Origin: Catalinimonas niigatensis
GTDB taxonomy: Bacteria > Bacteroidota > Bacteroidia > Cytophagales > Cyclobacteriaceae
Length of the DNA stretch: 64,000 bases
Assembly: GCF_030506285.1 (NCBI RefSeq)
Contig: NZ_CP119422.1
Location: 6,497,501 to 6,561,500 of the forward strand
Direction: 5' to 3'
Shown here: positions 17,650 to 26,716 of the stretch, one piece after another
How positions within the stretch are numbered: position 1 is the stretch's first letter
Layout: each line of letters starts with the position of its first letter
The notes under the pieces: generated by a model
Told to the model about the DNA's origin: nothing
What the model saw: the letters and a program-made list of their open reading frames with translations, nothing else
Databases searched by the model: none
Position numbers and translations under genes: made by a program

Positions 17650-19299
17650 TTACCAGTTGTTAGGAACATAAACTTTCAAATAATCTACGTAAGCTTCCTG
17701 AAGTTTAGAACCGCTAAAATCTCCGTTTTTCCAAGAAGCATTGTATAATCCGAATTTGATGTAAGGAGCTTGATCGTCTTTACATCCGGTAGGACCATTG
17801 TATGAGTAAAAAAGATCTCCATTTTTATATACCCTGATAAATCCGCTATTGTTGTAAGACCACTTTATATGATAGGTCCATTTAACCCACCTATTTTTAT
17901 CAGTGTCATATTTAGTATACCCAGAACCAAAACCTCTATTGTTAAAGTCAGATCCGGATCTTATTTTCTCTCCATTTGCAGCAAAGTGGGTATCTACAGA
18001 ACCTTCTCCATTTCTGTTGGTAGTAAAATTCCTCGCATAATGCTGTTTTGACCAATAATGATCTCCCCAAATACGCATAGTGAAAGCACCTTGTCTTGAC
18101 ACTGTATAATCATTTTTTGCACCAAAAAAAGACGTCCAATCAGAACCAGTCTGATGATTTGAGGAAAACTTCATTCTTACTTCATAAACATATTCTTTAT
18201 TCCAGTTTGCCTCAAAACCATTGCTGGCATCGAAATATGGGTAAGGTAAGTCACGTGGAATTAACTCCTGACGGTAACTATTTTTTGGGCCAGTAGGCGT
18301 AATTCTGAACCGATAAGCTTTCACTCCATCCACTGAAACGATCTGGCCATCCTGACGACCTAATTTATGGGTTTGTAAGCCACCCTGACTCCCATTTTCA
18401 AAATCATAAGTTTTGATAAGTTTCATGTTTGATAATGTAGAGGGGCCGTCATTATCATCGGAACCACTATCATCACCTGAACCATTATCATCATCAGATT
18501 CATCATCATCAGGAGTAGGACTTTCACTGGGAGAAGAAGGTGAGGAAGATCCTGGACGGAATATTTCAGAACGTATATATCCACTGTTCCAACGGGCATA
18601 AATCTGATAGTATTTAGATTGTGGATTGCTAATACGGAATTTCATAGTTAATACTTTTTCAGAAGAGTTCAAACGAGGAACAATGTTCTCTTTGGTACGC
18701 TCTCCATTAACCATCAATTCATAGCCACCTTCAGGCTTTTGTGGCGCAGAAAAATTAACGAATGTAATTACAACGTCCGAACCATCGATAGACACGTCAC
18801 TGATTACGGGTTGTTTAAGGTTAGAAGGCGCTTTAACATCAGATGTACCAGTAGAGGTTCTTGAAGAACTTGAAGAAGTTGATTCTCCACTAAGGCTTTC
18901 ATTGGCATCCAATGCATTGGAACTGAGATATCCACTGTTCCACCTTGCATAAACTTGATAGTTTTTACTTGCGGCATCTCCTATGTTGAATACCATAGTG
19001 AGATTTTTTTCATTAGAATCTAATCTTGGAGTATAGGTATTTCCGGTTCTTTTACCGTTTACCATTAACTCATAGCCACCTTCTGGTTTGTTGGGTGAAG
19101 CATGATTAGTAAATTCCAGGGTCACTTTTGTGCCATCTGTTGTGACTCTAGTAAGAACGGGCTGTCTAGGATTTAGTATCTCAACACTTTCTGAAGAAAG
19201 ATTTACATCAGAAAAATCACTTGAGAGAATGTCATCCTCGGCGCAATTGGTTAAGCCGATTAATAAGAAGAGTAAGCAGGTAATAGAAAAGTGCTTCAT
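17650..19299 (-). CDS. Lipoprotein polysaccharide lyase-like protein with two repeated beta domains
   Basis: From ATG 19299 the N-terminus is MKHFSITCLLFLLIGLTNC, a lipoprotein signal with lipobox LTNC, so the mature protein is a lipoprotein. An upstream in-frame ATG at 19323 is less likely. Two about 82-residue repeats follow, each with GGYELMVNG and YARWNSGY. A Ser/Asp-rich linker (about 265-300) leads to a C-terminal jelly-roll domain with MKFSSNHQTGSDW, typical of the PF14099 polysaccharide lyase group that includes heparin lyase I. The repeats look like fibronectin or carbohydrate-binding modules. It is encoded next to the heparinase-like enzyme, same strand, with its own terminator. A beta-elimination role on the local polysaccharide is inferred. 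Confidence 0.78.
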   Translation of the reverse strand: MKHFSITCLLFLLIGLTNCAEDDILSSDFSDVNLSSESVEILNPRQPVLTRVTTDGTKVTLEFTNHASPNKPEGGYELMVNGKRTGNTYTPRLDSNEKNLTMVFNIGDAASKNYQVYARWNSGYLSSNALDANESLSGESTSSSSSRTSTGTSDVKAPSNLKQPVISDVSIDGSDVVITFVNFSAPQKPEGGYELMVNGERTKENIVPRLNSSEKVLTMKFRISNPQSKYYQIYARWNSGYIRSEIFRPGSSSPSSPSESPTPDDDESDDDNGSGDDSGSDDNDGPSTLSNMKLIKTYDFENGSQGGLQTHKLGRQDGQIVSVDGVKAYRFRITPTGPKNSYRQELIPRDLPYPYFDASNGFEANWNKEYVYEVRMKFSSNHQTGSDWTSFFGAKNDYTVSRQGAFTMRIWGDHYWSKQHYARNFTTNRNGEGSVDTHFAANGEKIRSGSDFNNRGFGSGYTKYDTDKNRWVKWTYHIKWSYNNSGFIRVYKNGDLFYSYNGPTGCKDDQAPYIKFGLYNASWKNGDFSGSKLQEAYVDYLKVYVPNNW

Positions 19300-19323
19300 G
19301 GAATAGTGTTTTTTAACTTTCAC

Positions 19324-20628
19324 AAAATTTATTTTTCACTATTCCACTATCAGATACTGTTCTAGAAATTTCTCCGCATGCCAACCCCAGGCTTTTTGAA
19401 TACGTAAACTATGTACTGAATAGAAATATTTTGTACTACTTCTGAGAGGCATATATTTTCATATAAATATTTTATATGAATAAAAAAATATTAATACCAG
19501 GATTGATAAATATTTTCATATTTAAGTTAGAGATCAACTTTTTTGTCCTAAGTATATAAAAAATGTACAACTTAATTTTTGAACCTATCCATTTATATGG
19601 GTTCTCATTCATTATATGATAAACCCCTATCAAATTGATAAACAATTATCACTCTATGCGGGTTATTAATCGTTTTGGAAAATGAAATCCGCTAAACCAT
19701 CTCTATTAAACAGATTGAATTTGATTTAGAACCCAACAAAATCAAGAAACCCTACGCAGTACTGCTATAATTTCATTACCAGCTTCTCGATTTGAGTTTG
19801 CAAAACTTTATTCTTTCTGAAATTAGGGGCATCATGATGGGTATGATAACTTAAAATCAGGAAGTAATGGATTGATTACTTTGAAGTGAGCATACTAGTG
19901 AATTATCTCAAAAATTACTTTAGAAATATCAACGGGGTGTAAGTAGCCTCACGGGCCATTACGTTTGTTTATTTAAAATATGCGCCCTCTATATTTCAAA
20001 TTGGGAATCAGCTGGGTTCGGAATACAACATCCAGCAAATAATGAATAGCCACTATACTGAAGTAAGGATTTTGTGCCCTAACAGTTATGCTAAGTATAC
20101 TTTCCACATAAGTTTAGGAATAAGAAAATAGTAGTGGCTGATCCCCAAAAAGAGAATTGTAACAAATTGATAATTTCGTAGCACTGTCCAACATAAGTTG
20201 TGAGAAGCATCCTTGTACCCAATATTCAAAGCTGATTACATTTACTGGAGAACTTAATTTTCATGAGCGAGACTAAAAAAGAATTTGGAAAAGTAACAAG
20301 AGTAAATAAATCAAACAGTTGAGGTAACGGTATCCATAATTAAATAGATATACACATACTAATAGCAAATATAGAACTCGAGTTTGATCGAAGATATATA
20401 TGCAGTTGTTTGCCCTAGTATTTTCAACCGGTTGAAACTAACACCACCAATGATTTGGGGAGTTGGGAGTGAACCGCTTGATGTTAAGTACCAAATAAAT
20501 CAATCCTTCCAGCATAGCTGCATATCCGGGGATAAGTTCATGAGATTTTAAAGAATTGTGCTTACCTTTCTTATAAGCGCACTGGCGTCATATAATAAGA
20601 AGTAGTTCCTACAATTAACTTATCCTGT
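19324..20628. other. 1.3-kb stretch without a recognisable gene
   Basis: No open reading frame of useful length exists on either strand. The first part holds the promoter region of the lipoprotein lyase. The rest is AT-rich with scattered stops. A 19-codon frame (20263-20322, beginning MSETKKEFGKV) is too short to name. The stretch may be a decayed element at the border between the polysaccharide locus and the following, less AT-rich, genes. Confidence 0.5.
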
Positions 20629-21555
20629 ATGTTTGGATTAGAAGTACTGGAGGTAGTCATCGGACTTATATTTGTCTACCTGTTGCTTAGCCTGCTGGCC
20701 ACTACCCTCAATGAAATGGTAATGAAGTGGCTATATTCCAGAGGCAAAAATCTCAAAATAGCATTGGAAACCATGCTAAACGACGAAGGAAGCAAGGATG
20801 TACTGTGCAATAATTTTTTTGAGCATCCATTGATCAAAAAACTCAGAAGAAAAGAGAAGGGGAGTTTTCCTTCCTATATCAGCAATCAATACTTCTCTAA
20901 AGTGATTTTGGAATTGCTTTATCCCGATGAGGATGGTACTATTGATAAAGTGAAAAAAGGAATAGAGAGCCTGCCCGAAGGAAAAACCAAGAAAGTGTTA
21001 CGTTCCTTTCTCACTGACGCTGAAGGTAACTTAGAGCGTTTCAAAGAAAATCTGGAGATGTGGTATGAGGAAATGATGATGCAGGCTACCTCCTGGTACA
21101 AAGCAAGGGTGCAAATTATCCTGTTTTTTTTGGGCATGGCAATAAGTATTGCGCTGAATGCTGATACTTTTAAAATTGCACAGAAGCTTTCCATTGATCC
21201 CGAGGCCAGGGTAGCAATCATTACTCAGGCACAAAATTATATCAACCAGCAGGAGGAATTAAACAGAAACCAGTCATTGGGAACAGGAGCCAGCATGGAT
21301 AGTCTGCAACGACAGGTTAAGCAACTTATACAGGAAGAAATTGTCATGACGTCCTCAGCCCTGGGGATGGGATGGAATGAAGTTAACGATCAGAAGCTTA
21401 CGCTGGGAAGTGTAAGCTTACCAGGCTGGCTGAGAGCTATCCCCGGCTGGATTGTCACGGCCTTTGCCATTACCTTAGGTGCACCGTTTTGGTTTGACCT
21501 GCTCAAAAGACTGATGACAATCCGTGCAGATGGTAGAAAGCCGGAGGGAAAATGA
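20629..21555 (+). CDS. Uncharacterised three-helix membrane protein
   Basis: A 308-residue protein I do not recognise. It has a hydrophobic helix at about residues 5-25, a long soluble segment with charged residues (about 30-150), a second helix at about 160-180, a Gln-rich helical region (about 195-240), and a third hydrophobic stretch at about 270-290. It ends in a basic tail. It starts the four-gene unit leading to two App1-type phosphatases, with 122 bases to the next gene. The predicted topology would expose the long soluble region on one side of the inner membrane. Function is unknown; a lipid- or envelope-related partner of the App1 proteins is only a guess from context. Confidence 0.75.
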   Translation: MFGLEVLEVVIGLIFVYLLLSLLATTLNEMVMKWLYSRGKNLKIALETMLNDEGSKDVLCNNFFEHPLIKKLRRKEKGSFPSYISNQYFSKVILELLYPDEDGTIDKVKKGIESLPEGKTKKVLRSFLTDAEGNLERFKENLEMWYEEMMMQATSWYKARVQIILFFLGMAISIALNADTFKIAQKLSIDPEARVAIITQAQNYINQQEELNRNQSLGTGASMDSLQRQVKQLIQEEIVMTSSALGMGWNEVNDQKLTLGSVSLPGWLRAIPGWIVTAFAITLGAPFWFDLLKRLMTIRADGRKPEGK

Positions 21556-21677
21556 ATGGTATTGTAGTGCTATACTTCTTCGTGTTATAATTCATGAGTA
21601 AAGGATGTTGTAATTTTTACATTTCTAAAAAAATGTAACTCTAAGCATACAAAGCAGTAACACCAAAACACCAAAAT

Positions 21678-22340
21678 ATGCAATACATTTTTCAGATTAA
21701 GCTCAAAAGCATCACCATCATAGAGAATGGTAAAGTTAAGGAAGGGGAGGGTAGCAACCTGCTTTCCGTAGCGATTGTCTACCCTAACCCTCAGATGCAG
21801 GCTCCTACCACAGTGATGGAAGTGCAACTGCAAGACAATAAGACCTTGGAACTTAAAGGAATTGCACTCAAAGATCAGATTATTTTTAAAGGGCTTATTG
21901 TCGGTGAGTCAGGTATAGATGTAGAGATTAGTGCTATTGAAAAGCAGGATAAAATTGCCAGTATATTGCATAAGGTATTTGGTCAGGCGGTGAATGGCGC
22001 ACTTAGCATGATTCCCGGAGGAGGGGTGGTTTCATTAGTTACTTCCGCTGCCCGAAATACTCTGGCATCTTTATTTGATCAGGCAGAACCCAAAGAGCGT
22101 TTGCACAAAATTGGTAAAGGCTATATGTCACTTCATAAAGATACACCAGAAGGTGATTTTGTTGTACAACTGAGTGTACCGGAAGAACTCAAACTGATTC
22201 AATCTTTTGTAAATGAAAATGGTCAACGTGCCACCAAAACAATTACTTTACCCCGGGGATACAATAATGCGATGGTGGTCTTTGACATCAAAAAATATCC
22301 GATGCCCAAAAGTCCCTCGGTGGGAGATACGCTGGTCTGA
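21678..22340 (+). CDS. Uncharacterised 220-residue protein
   Basis: No family recognised. The first 90 residues alternate hydrophobic and polar residues and look like a beta-sandwich. The middle (about 95-130) is glycine- and alanine-rich and hydrophobic (GALSMIPGGGVVSLV), a possible membrane-inserting or amphipathic helix pair. The C-terminal third is mixed (FVVQLSVPEE, TITLPRGYNNAMVVF). There is no signal peptide. It lies between the membrane protein and the App1 pair on the same strand, 75 bases before the first App1 start. The glycine-rich segment makes membrane or lipid contact plausible, but no function can be assigned. Confidence 0.72.
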   Translation: MQYIFQIKLKSITIIENGKVKEGEGSNLLSVAIVYPNPQMQAPTTVMEVQLQDNKTLELKGIALKDQIIFKGLIVGESGIDVEISAIEKQDKIASILHKVFGQAVNGALSMIPGGGVVSLVTSAARNTLASLFDQAEPKERLHKIGKGYMSLHKDTPEGDFVVQLSVPEELKLIQSFVNENGQRATKTITLPRGYNNAMVVFDIKKYPMPKSPSVGDTLV

Positions 22341-22414
22341 GAGCAACTTGTTAAAGTTTCCCAAACAAATGCCTTGGTATAGACTTTTACAGTATATATA
22401 CTAAATGCTTTTTT

Positions 22415-23539
22415 ATGTCAACAATACAGGATTTTTTATTAAAGACTTTGAGCGGTGTAGAAACTGCTTACGACCAATCTTCTTTTTATGTGAAAAAACA
22501 GCTCAATTTGCTAGATCCTCTTACCATTCAGGCGTATATGGGGTTTGGCAATGCCCAAAAGGTATTGATTACCGGACGTGTACTGGAGGCTGAAGGAAAA
22601 AAGTCCCTGCAAGAAGGAGTAAGCATATGGAAGAATATTCAAACCATGTACCGACGGTACGAAAGTGATGAAGTACCTCATGCCCGGGTGAAAGTGCTTT
22701 TTCAGGGACTGGAACAAGTCGTTAAGACCGATAGCGAAGGGTACTTCCATGCTATGCTGGAAGATTTTGAGTTAAACAGCACAGGCAAAGAATGGTACGA
22801 CATATACTTTGAGTTGCTGGATGAAGTGTACCCTGAACAGGGGGAGGTGAAAGGACAAGGAAAGGTATTGATCCCCAGTAAAAGTGAGTATGGTGTCATT
22901 TCTGATGTCGATGATACCATTCTGCTTTCCCGTTCATCTGATTTGATTAAGAAGGCGCAGCTTACTTTTTTCAACAATGCCCATACCAGAACTCCTTTTG
23001 CTGGTGTCTCCGCTTTGTATCAGGCATTACAGGCAGGCAGCAATGGACAACATCAAAACCCTATTTTTTATGTCTCCAGCAGTCCCTGGAACCTTTATGA
23101 GTTGCTCCACCATTTCTGTGAGGTACATGAGATTCCTGAAGGCCCCTTATTACTCAAAGATTTAGGTATTGACAAAGACACTTTTATCAAAAGTGGGCAT
23201 GGAAAACATAAAGTAGCACAGATTACTACCCTGTTTCTGCTCTATCCTGATATTCAATTTATTTTGGTGGGTGACAGCGGGCAAAAAGATCCTGAAATTT
23301 ATGAGTTTCTTAGCCGCAAATATCCTGACCGTATCAAAGCTATTTATATTCGTGATGTAACTTCACCCAAAAGAGATAAGGATGTAAAAGCGATTGCTAA
23401 AAAGGTGAAAGCCAGAGGTATTGATGTGATTTTGGCTGAAGATACCAGTAGGGCTGCCCTGCATGCCTATGAAAAGGGTTGGATTATGCGTGATAGCGTT
23501 GAACAAGTAAATGCAAAAGTAGAAGAGGAGAAAAAATAA
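22415..23539 (+). CDS. App1-family phosphatidate phosphatase-like protein, paralogue 1
   Basis: A 374-residue protein with a C-terminal App1 (DUF2183) catalytic domain. The HAD-like nucleophile motif is SDVDDT (Asp164, Asp166). Downstream come FYVSSSPWNLYELL and FILVGDSGQKDPEIY, the conserved App1 signature. Yeast App1 is a Mg-dependent phosphatidate phosphatase acting at actin-linked membranes; bacterial members are mostly uncharacterised. The first 155 residues form a beta-rich domain (VLITGRVLE, ARVKVLFQG, DSEGYFHAML) that repeats in the next gene. There is no signal peptide, so it is cytoplasmic. It is followed 10 bases later by a paralogue, so the two are co-expressed. Phosphatidate as substrate is inferred from the family. 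Confidence 0.85.
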   Translation: MSTIQDFLLKTLSGVETAYDQSSFYVKKQLNLLDPLTIQAYMGFGNAQKVLITGRVLEAEGKKSLQEGVSIWKNIQTMYRRYESDEVPHARVKVLFQGLEQVVKTDSEGYFHAMLEDFELNSTGKEWYDIYFELLDEVYPEQGEVKGQGKVLIPSKSEYGVISDVDDTILLSRSSDLIKKAQLTFFNNAHTRTPFAGVSALYQALQAGSNGQHQNPIFYVSSSPWNLYELLHHFCEVHEIPEGPLLLKDLGIDKDTFIKSGHGKHKVAQITTLFLLYPDIQFILVGDSGQKDPEIYEFLSRKYPDRIKAIYIRDVTSPKRDKDVKAIAKKVKARGIDVILAEDTSRAALHAYEKGWIMRDSVEQVNAKVEEEKK

Positions 23540-23549
23540 ACGCTATACT

Positions 23550-24680
23550 GTGGTCAGGAAAAAGTTTTTACTCAAAAAAATTGTACAGGCTGAAGGCCAT
23601 GTTGACCGCTGGAGACTAAACAGAAGAATTAGAAAAGGGCGTATGGGAAAGATCATTATCTTTCCCTATCGCGGATATGGCAATGAAAAGGAGGTGACCA
23701 TCATGGGACGGGTAATGGAAGACAAAGGGTTGGCCAAACCTAATGTATACGATAGCACATGGACCAACATCAAAGCCATGTTTCGCCGGTACCTCAGTAG
23801 GGAAATCCCTTTTGTTAATCTACAGGCTAATTTTCAGGGAGAAGAAGAGACTATCAGAACAGATGATGAAGGATACTTCCATTTGCATATGCCCTATCAA
23901 GAGCCCCTTCCGGCGGATCAACTATGGCATCATGTACACTTTGAACTTCAGGATGAACTGATACCTGACCAGCCAGAGATCAGTGGGATAGGAGAGGTGA
24001 TGATTCCTGATGTGAAATCTCATTTCGGCATTATCTCAGATATTGACGATACGGTATTGATATCCAAAACGACCAATCGCATTGAAATCATTCGTATGGC
24101 AATGGTGCATAATGCCACCACTCGCCTGCCTTTTCATGGGGTGTCAGCTTTCTACAATGCATTGCAAAGAGGGAGTGATGGAGAACGGCATAATCCTATT
24201 TTCTACGTCTCCAGCAGTCCCTGGAATATGTATGATTTACTGGAGGAATTTTTTAGACTGAATGATATTCCCAAGGGACCAATACTGCTCCGGGATATTG
24301 GGATCAGTGAAACTAAATTTCTCAAAGAAAAACATGCCAGCCATAAGTTAGAGAAGATCAGAAGCATACTCTCATTCTACCCTGACTTGCCTTTCATTTT
24401 GATAGGAGACAGTGGGCAGCATGATCCTGAAATTTATCAGGAAGTAGTCGATGCCTATCCCGGTAGGATTTTATCTATCTATATACGGGATGTTACTAAG
24501 CCTGAACGACGGGAAGAAGTGAAAAAAATTGCAGAAGAACTGGCGAAAAAGAAAGTAGACCTGATTATCAAGGAAGATACAGCGAAAGCTGCTACCCACG
24601 CTGAAAAAAGGAATTTTATTCAGCAAGGCAGCAGTGCTAAAATCATCAAAGGGATGAAAAAAGATGAGAAACTGCTTTAA
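23550..24680 (+). CDS. App1-family phosphatidate phosphatase-like protein, paralogue 2
   Basis: A 376-residue tandem paralogue of the preceding gene, with the same two-part layout: a beta-rich N-terminal domain (VTIMGRVMED, NIKAMFRRYL, DDEGYFHLHM) and a C-terminal App1 domain with SDIDDT (Asp164, Asp166), FYVSSSPWNMYDLL and FILIGDSGQHDPEIY. The first 35 residues are very basic (RWRLNRRIRKGRMGK), unlike paralogue 1, which could favour binding to acidic lipids. The start is GTG at 23550, ten bases after the previous stop; no ATG fits better before the conserved part. Its stop is only two bases from the stop of the convergent thioesterase gene. The two genes arose by duplication and have since diverged. 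Confidence 0.85.
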   Translation: MVRKKFLLKKIVQAEGHVDRWRLNRRIRKGRMGKIIIFPYRGYGNEKEVTIMGRVMEDKGLAKPNVYDSTWTNIKAMFRRYLSREIPFVNLQANFQGEEETIRTDDEGYFHLHMPYQEPLPADQLWHHVHFELQDELIPDQPEISGIGEVMIPDVKSHFGIISDIDDTVLISKTTNRIEIIRMAMVHNATTRLPFHGVSAFYNALQRGSDGERHNPIFYVSSSPWNMYDLLEEFFRLNDIPKGPILLRDIGISETKFLKEKHASHKLEKIRSILSFYPDLPFILIGDSGQHDPEIYQEVVDAYPGRILSIYIRDVTKPERREEVKKIAEELAKKKVDLIIKEDTAKAATHAEKRNFIQQGSSAKIIKGMKKDEKLL

Positions 24681-24682
24681 GC

Positions 24683-25090
24683 TTATTTCAAAGGCTCTTT
24701 TTGTGCAGCCAGCCTGTCTTTAACAAATTCCAGACTGGTCTTACCGTGAGGTACGGGTTTCCCGTTTTCATCCAGGTTGACCATGACGATCTTATCAATG
24801 GAAAGGATTTCCTCATGGGTCATTTTATTACGTACTACACAACGAAGCGTAATAGAAGTGCTGCCAAAAGAAACCGGCTCTATGCCAATCTCTATAATAT
24901 CTCCGGTGATGGCCGAACTGATAAAGTTAATCTCAGAGATATATTTGGTGACTACCTTCTGATTTTCCAGTTGAATGATCGTATATAGTGCAGCTTCTTC
25001 ATCAATCCATTGGAGTAAGCGTCCTCCGAAAAGGGTTTTGTTAGGGTTCAAATCTTCTGGTTTGACCCATTTTCTGGTATGAAAATTCAT
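24683..25090 (-). CDS. Acyl-CoA thioesterase, hotdog fold
   Basis: A 135-residue single-domain hotdog protein of the YciA/acyl-CoA hydrolase type. The segment LNPNKTLFGGRLLQWIDEEAA (about residues 13-33) holds the family's N-G-G-x2-L-x-W-x-D pattern with the catalytic Asp. The SFGSTSI segment (about 84-90) and TLRCVVRN strand complete the fold. It hydrolyses acyl-CoA thioesters in the cytoplasm, usually as a hexamer; chain preference cannot be told. ATG at 25090. It is convergent with the App1 pair and has its own 295-base upstream region. Length is close to the usual 130-160 residues, so it is complete. Confidence 0.88.
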   Translation of the reverse strand: MNFHTRKWVKPEDLNPNKTLFGGRLLQWIDEEAALYTIIQLENQKVVTKYISEINFISSAITGDIIEIGIEPVSFGSTSITLRCVVRNKMTHEEILSIDKIVMVNLDENGKPVPHGKTSLEFVKDRLAAQKEPLK

Positions 25091-25385
25091 TGCTTTTAAT
25101 TAAATGATTAATAAGGTTCAATGATTTTACGAAAATCAAACAACTGTCGTTTCCCTATTTTGCATCTATTAAACGGTGACATGCTTCCTTCCACAAAGGC
25201 GGTTCAATTACTCATTAAAAAATTTTGTAGAAAGAACTTTCTCATTTTGATAAAGTAGCTCCTGTTTATAGAGATGACGCTTGAGCGTATCATAACATTG
25301 GATTGATTGTAACTCATGGAATAATTTTAATGTATAAGTTTACGGGGACTTCATTTGTGTAACTCCCTTTTTTAATAATAAAAAT
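25091..25385. other. Divergent intergenic region
   Basis: This 295-base gap lies between the minus-strand thioesterase and the plus-strand ankyrin gene and should hold both promoters. I see no hairpin, repeat or short gene in it. Confidence 0.4.
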
Positions 25386-25850
25386 ATGATGGATTTTTTT
25401 GAATTAATCAGGTTAGGAAAGATAGAAGATATCAAACAGATCGTAGCCGCAGATAAGCGTGCCCTTGAAATGAAAGATCCCAAAGGATTTTCTCCCCTTG
25501 TTTTGGCAAGTTACAATGAGCAATATGAGATTACCAGATACTTGTTGGAAGCTGGAGCAGATGTTAATGCCAGAGATGCGGCAGGTAATACTGCTCTGAT
25601 GGGTATTTGTTTTAAAGGCCATAAGGAAATCGCTGAACTACTTATTACTTATGGAGCAGATGTCAATGCCCGCAATCTGCATGGAGCAACTGCGCTTATC
25701 TACGCTGCCACATTTGGGCACAAAGAGATTGCCAAAATGCTGCTTGAAAATGAGGCAGATAAAACAATTAAAGACGCAAAAGGAAATACAGCTTATATGT
25801 ATGCCACGCTTAAGGGAGCACCTGATTTGGCCGAAATGCTGGTTGTGTAA
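25386..25850 (+). CDS. Ankyrin-repeat protein
   Basis: A 154-residue protein built almost wholly of about four ankyrin repeats. Repeats begin at DPKGFSPLVLASYN (about residue 32), DAAGNTALMGICFKGH (about 65), NLHGATALIYAATFGH (about 98) and DAKGNTAYMYATLKG (about 131), each with the G-x-TAL/TPL helix pattern and ADVNAR linker. There is no signal peptide, so it is likely a cytoplasmic protein-binding scaffold. Such short ankyrin proteins are often linked to stress proteins in bacteria, but no partner is encoded beside it. ATG 25386 (MMDFFELI); the second Met is one codon on. It is convergent with the NAD(P)-binding protein, sharing a terminator. Confidence 0.9.
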   Translation: MMDFFELIRLGKIEDIKQIVAADKRALEMKDPKGFSPLVLASYNEQYEITRYLLEAGADVNARDAAGNTALMGICFKGHKEIAELLITYGADVNARNLHGATALIYAATFGHKEIAKMLLENEADKTIKDAKGNTAYMYATLKGAPDLAEMLVV

Positions 25851-25861
25851 ATTATAAAAAA

Positions 25862-25918
25862 GGGCTTATCATGCCGTATCAGCTCCAAGCTTTAAACACA
25901 CGATGAGCCCATTTTTTT
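25862..25918. terminator. Bidirectional terminator between convergent genes
   Basis: GGGCTTATC (25862-25870) can pair with GATGAGCCC (25902-25910), with one G-U pair, around a 31-base loop. An A-run lies before it and a T-run after it. It sits exactly between the ankyrin and NAD(P)-binding genes. Confidence 0.6.
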
Positions 25919-26558
25919 ACAATGTATTCAAAGCTTTTTCTATTTCCATATTACCTCCGCCAATGATCTCAAAGGTTTTACGGTAAGTATGGGTGTTTTC
26001 CAATGCTTCTACAATTGAAAGGGCCACATCTGCCCGCGAAATCTGCCCTCTTTTATCGCGCAAACTTTCCTGTACAATGATATGATTACTTTCAGGATCA
26101 TCATTGAGCATACCCGGGCGTACAATGGTATAATTAAGATTGCTTCTTTTTAGTCTCTTTTCAGATTCTGCTTTGGCTTTCAGGTAAGTTTGCAACTTTT
26201 CAGGTCCCTGATCGGGGGCATCGGTACCTACTGAGCTAAGCAAAATAAACCTTGCTACCCCATTTCTTTCGCATGACTCTATCAACTTAATCGCCCCATC
26301 GCGGTCAATAGCCCACGTTTTATCTTCTCCGGTATCAGGTCCTGAACCTGCCGCAAAAATTACTGCTTCAGCACCTTCTACGGCAAATTCTACATCACCT
26401 TCCAGATTAGCCACAAAGGGAGTTGCTCCCAGTTTCTGCATTTCATCCGACTGAGCATCATTTCGGATCATTGCCAGTACATTATGTTCTCTCTCCACCA
26501 AAAGTTCTACGATTTGTAAACCGGTTTTGCCGTGAGATCCAGCGACTAAAATATTCAT
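25917..26558 (-). CDS. NAD(P)-binding atypical SDR, YhfK/YwnB-like
   Basis: A 213-residue Rossmann protein of the NAD(P)H-binding SDR group (PF13460-type). The dinucleotide loop is VAGSHGKTG (residues 5-13), followed by a basic AMIRND that suggests NADP. AEAVIFAAGSGP and FILLSSVGTD mark the beta4 and beta5 strands, and NYTIVRPGML is the typical substrate-side motif. No SDR YxxxK active site is seen, which is normal for the atypical group. Members serve as reductases or redox sensors in the cytoplasm. The substrate is unknown. ATG 26558; convergent with the ankyrin gene and divergent from the DUF3887 gene. Confidence 0.87.
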   Translation of the reverse strand: MNILVAGSHGKTGLQIVELLVEREHNVLAMIRNDAQSDEMQKLGATPFVANLEGDVEFAVEGAEAVIFAAGSGPDTGEDKTWAIDRDGAIKLIESCERNGVARFILLSSVGTDAPDQGPEKLQTYLKAKAESEKRLKRSNLNYTIVRPGMLNDDPESNHIIVQESLRDKRGQISRADVALSIVEALENTHTYRKTFEIIGGGNMEIEKALNTL

Positions 26559-26716
26559 GTCTTTTTAATTTAAAATGAAAAAATAGATGTCTCAAAAAAA
26601 TAGTATTCGGAATAATGTTGTAACAAGTGCTTGCTCGGAATGTTAGATGTGAATTTTTTTCATGAAATTTATAAGTGCATATCCCTCGGAATTTTTTTTA
26701 ATTAAAAAACCAAATT

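Noticed and set aside
20263-20322. 19-codon frame beginning MSETKKEFGKV
   Set aside because: Too short to test and without a recognised family; it may be a remnant of an element.
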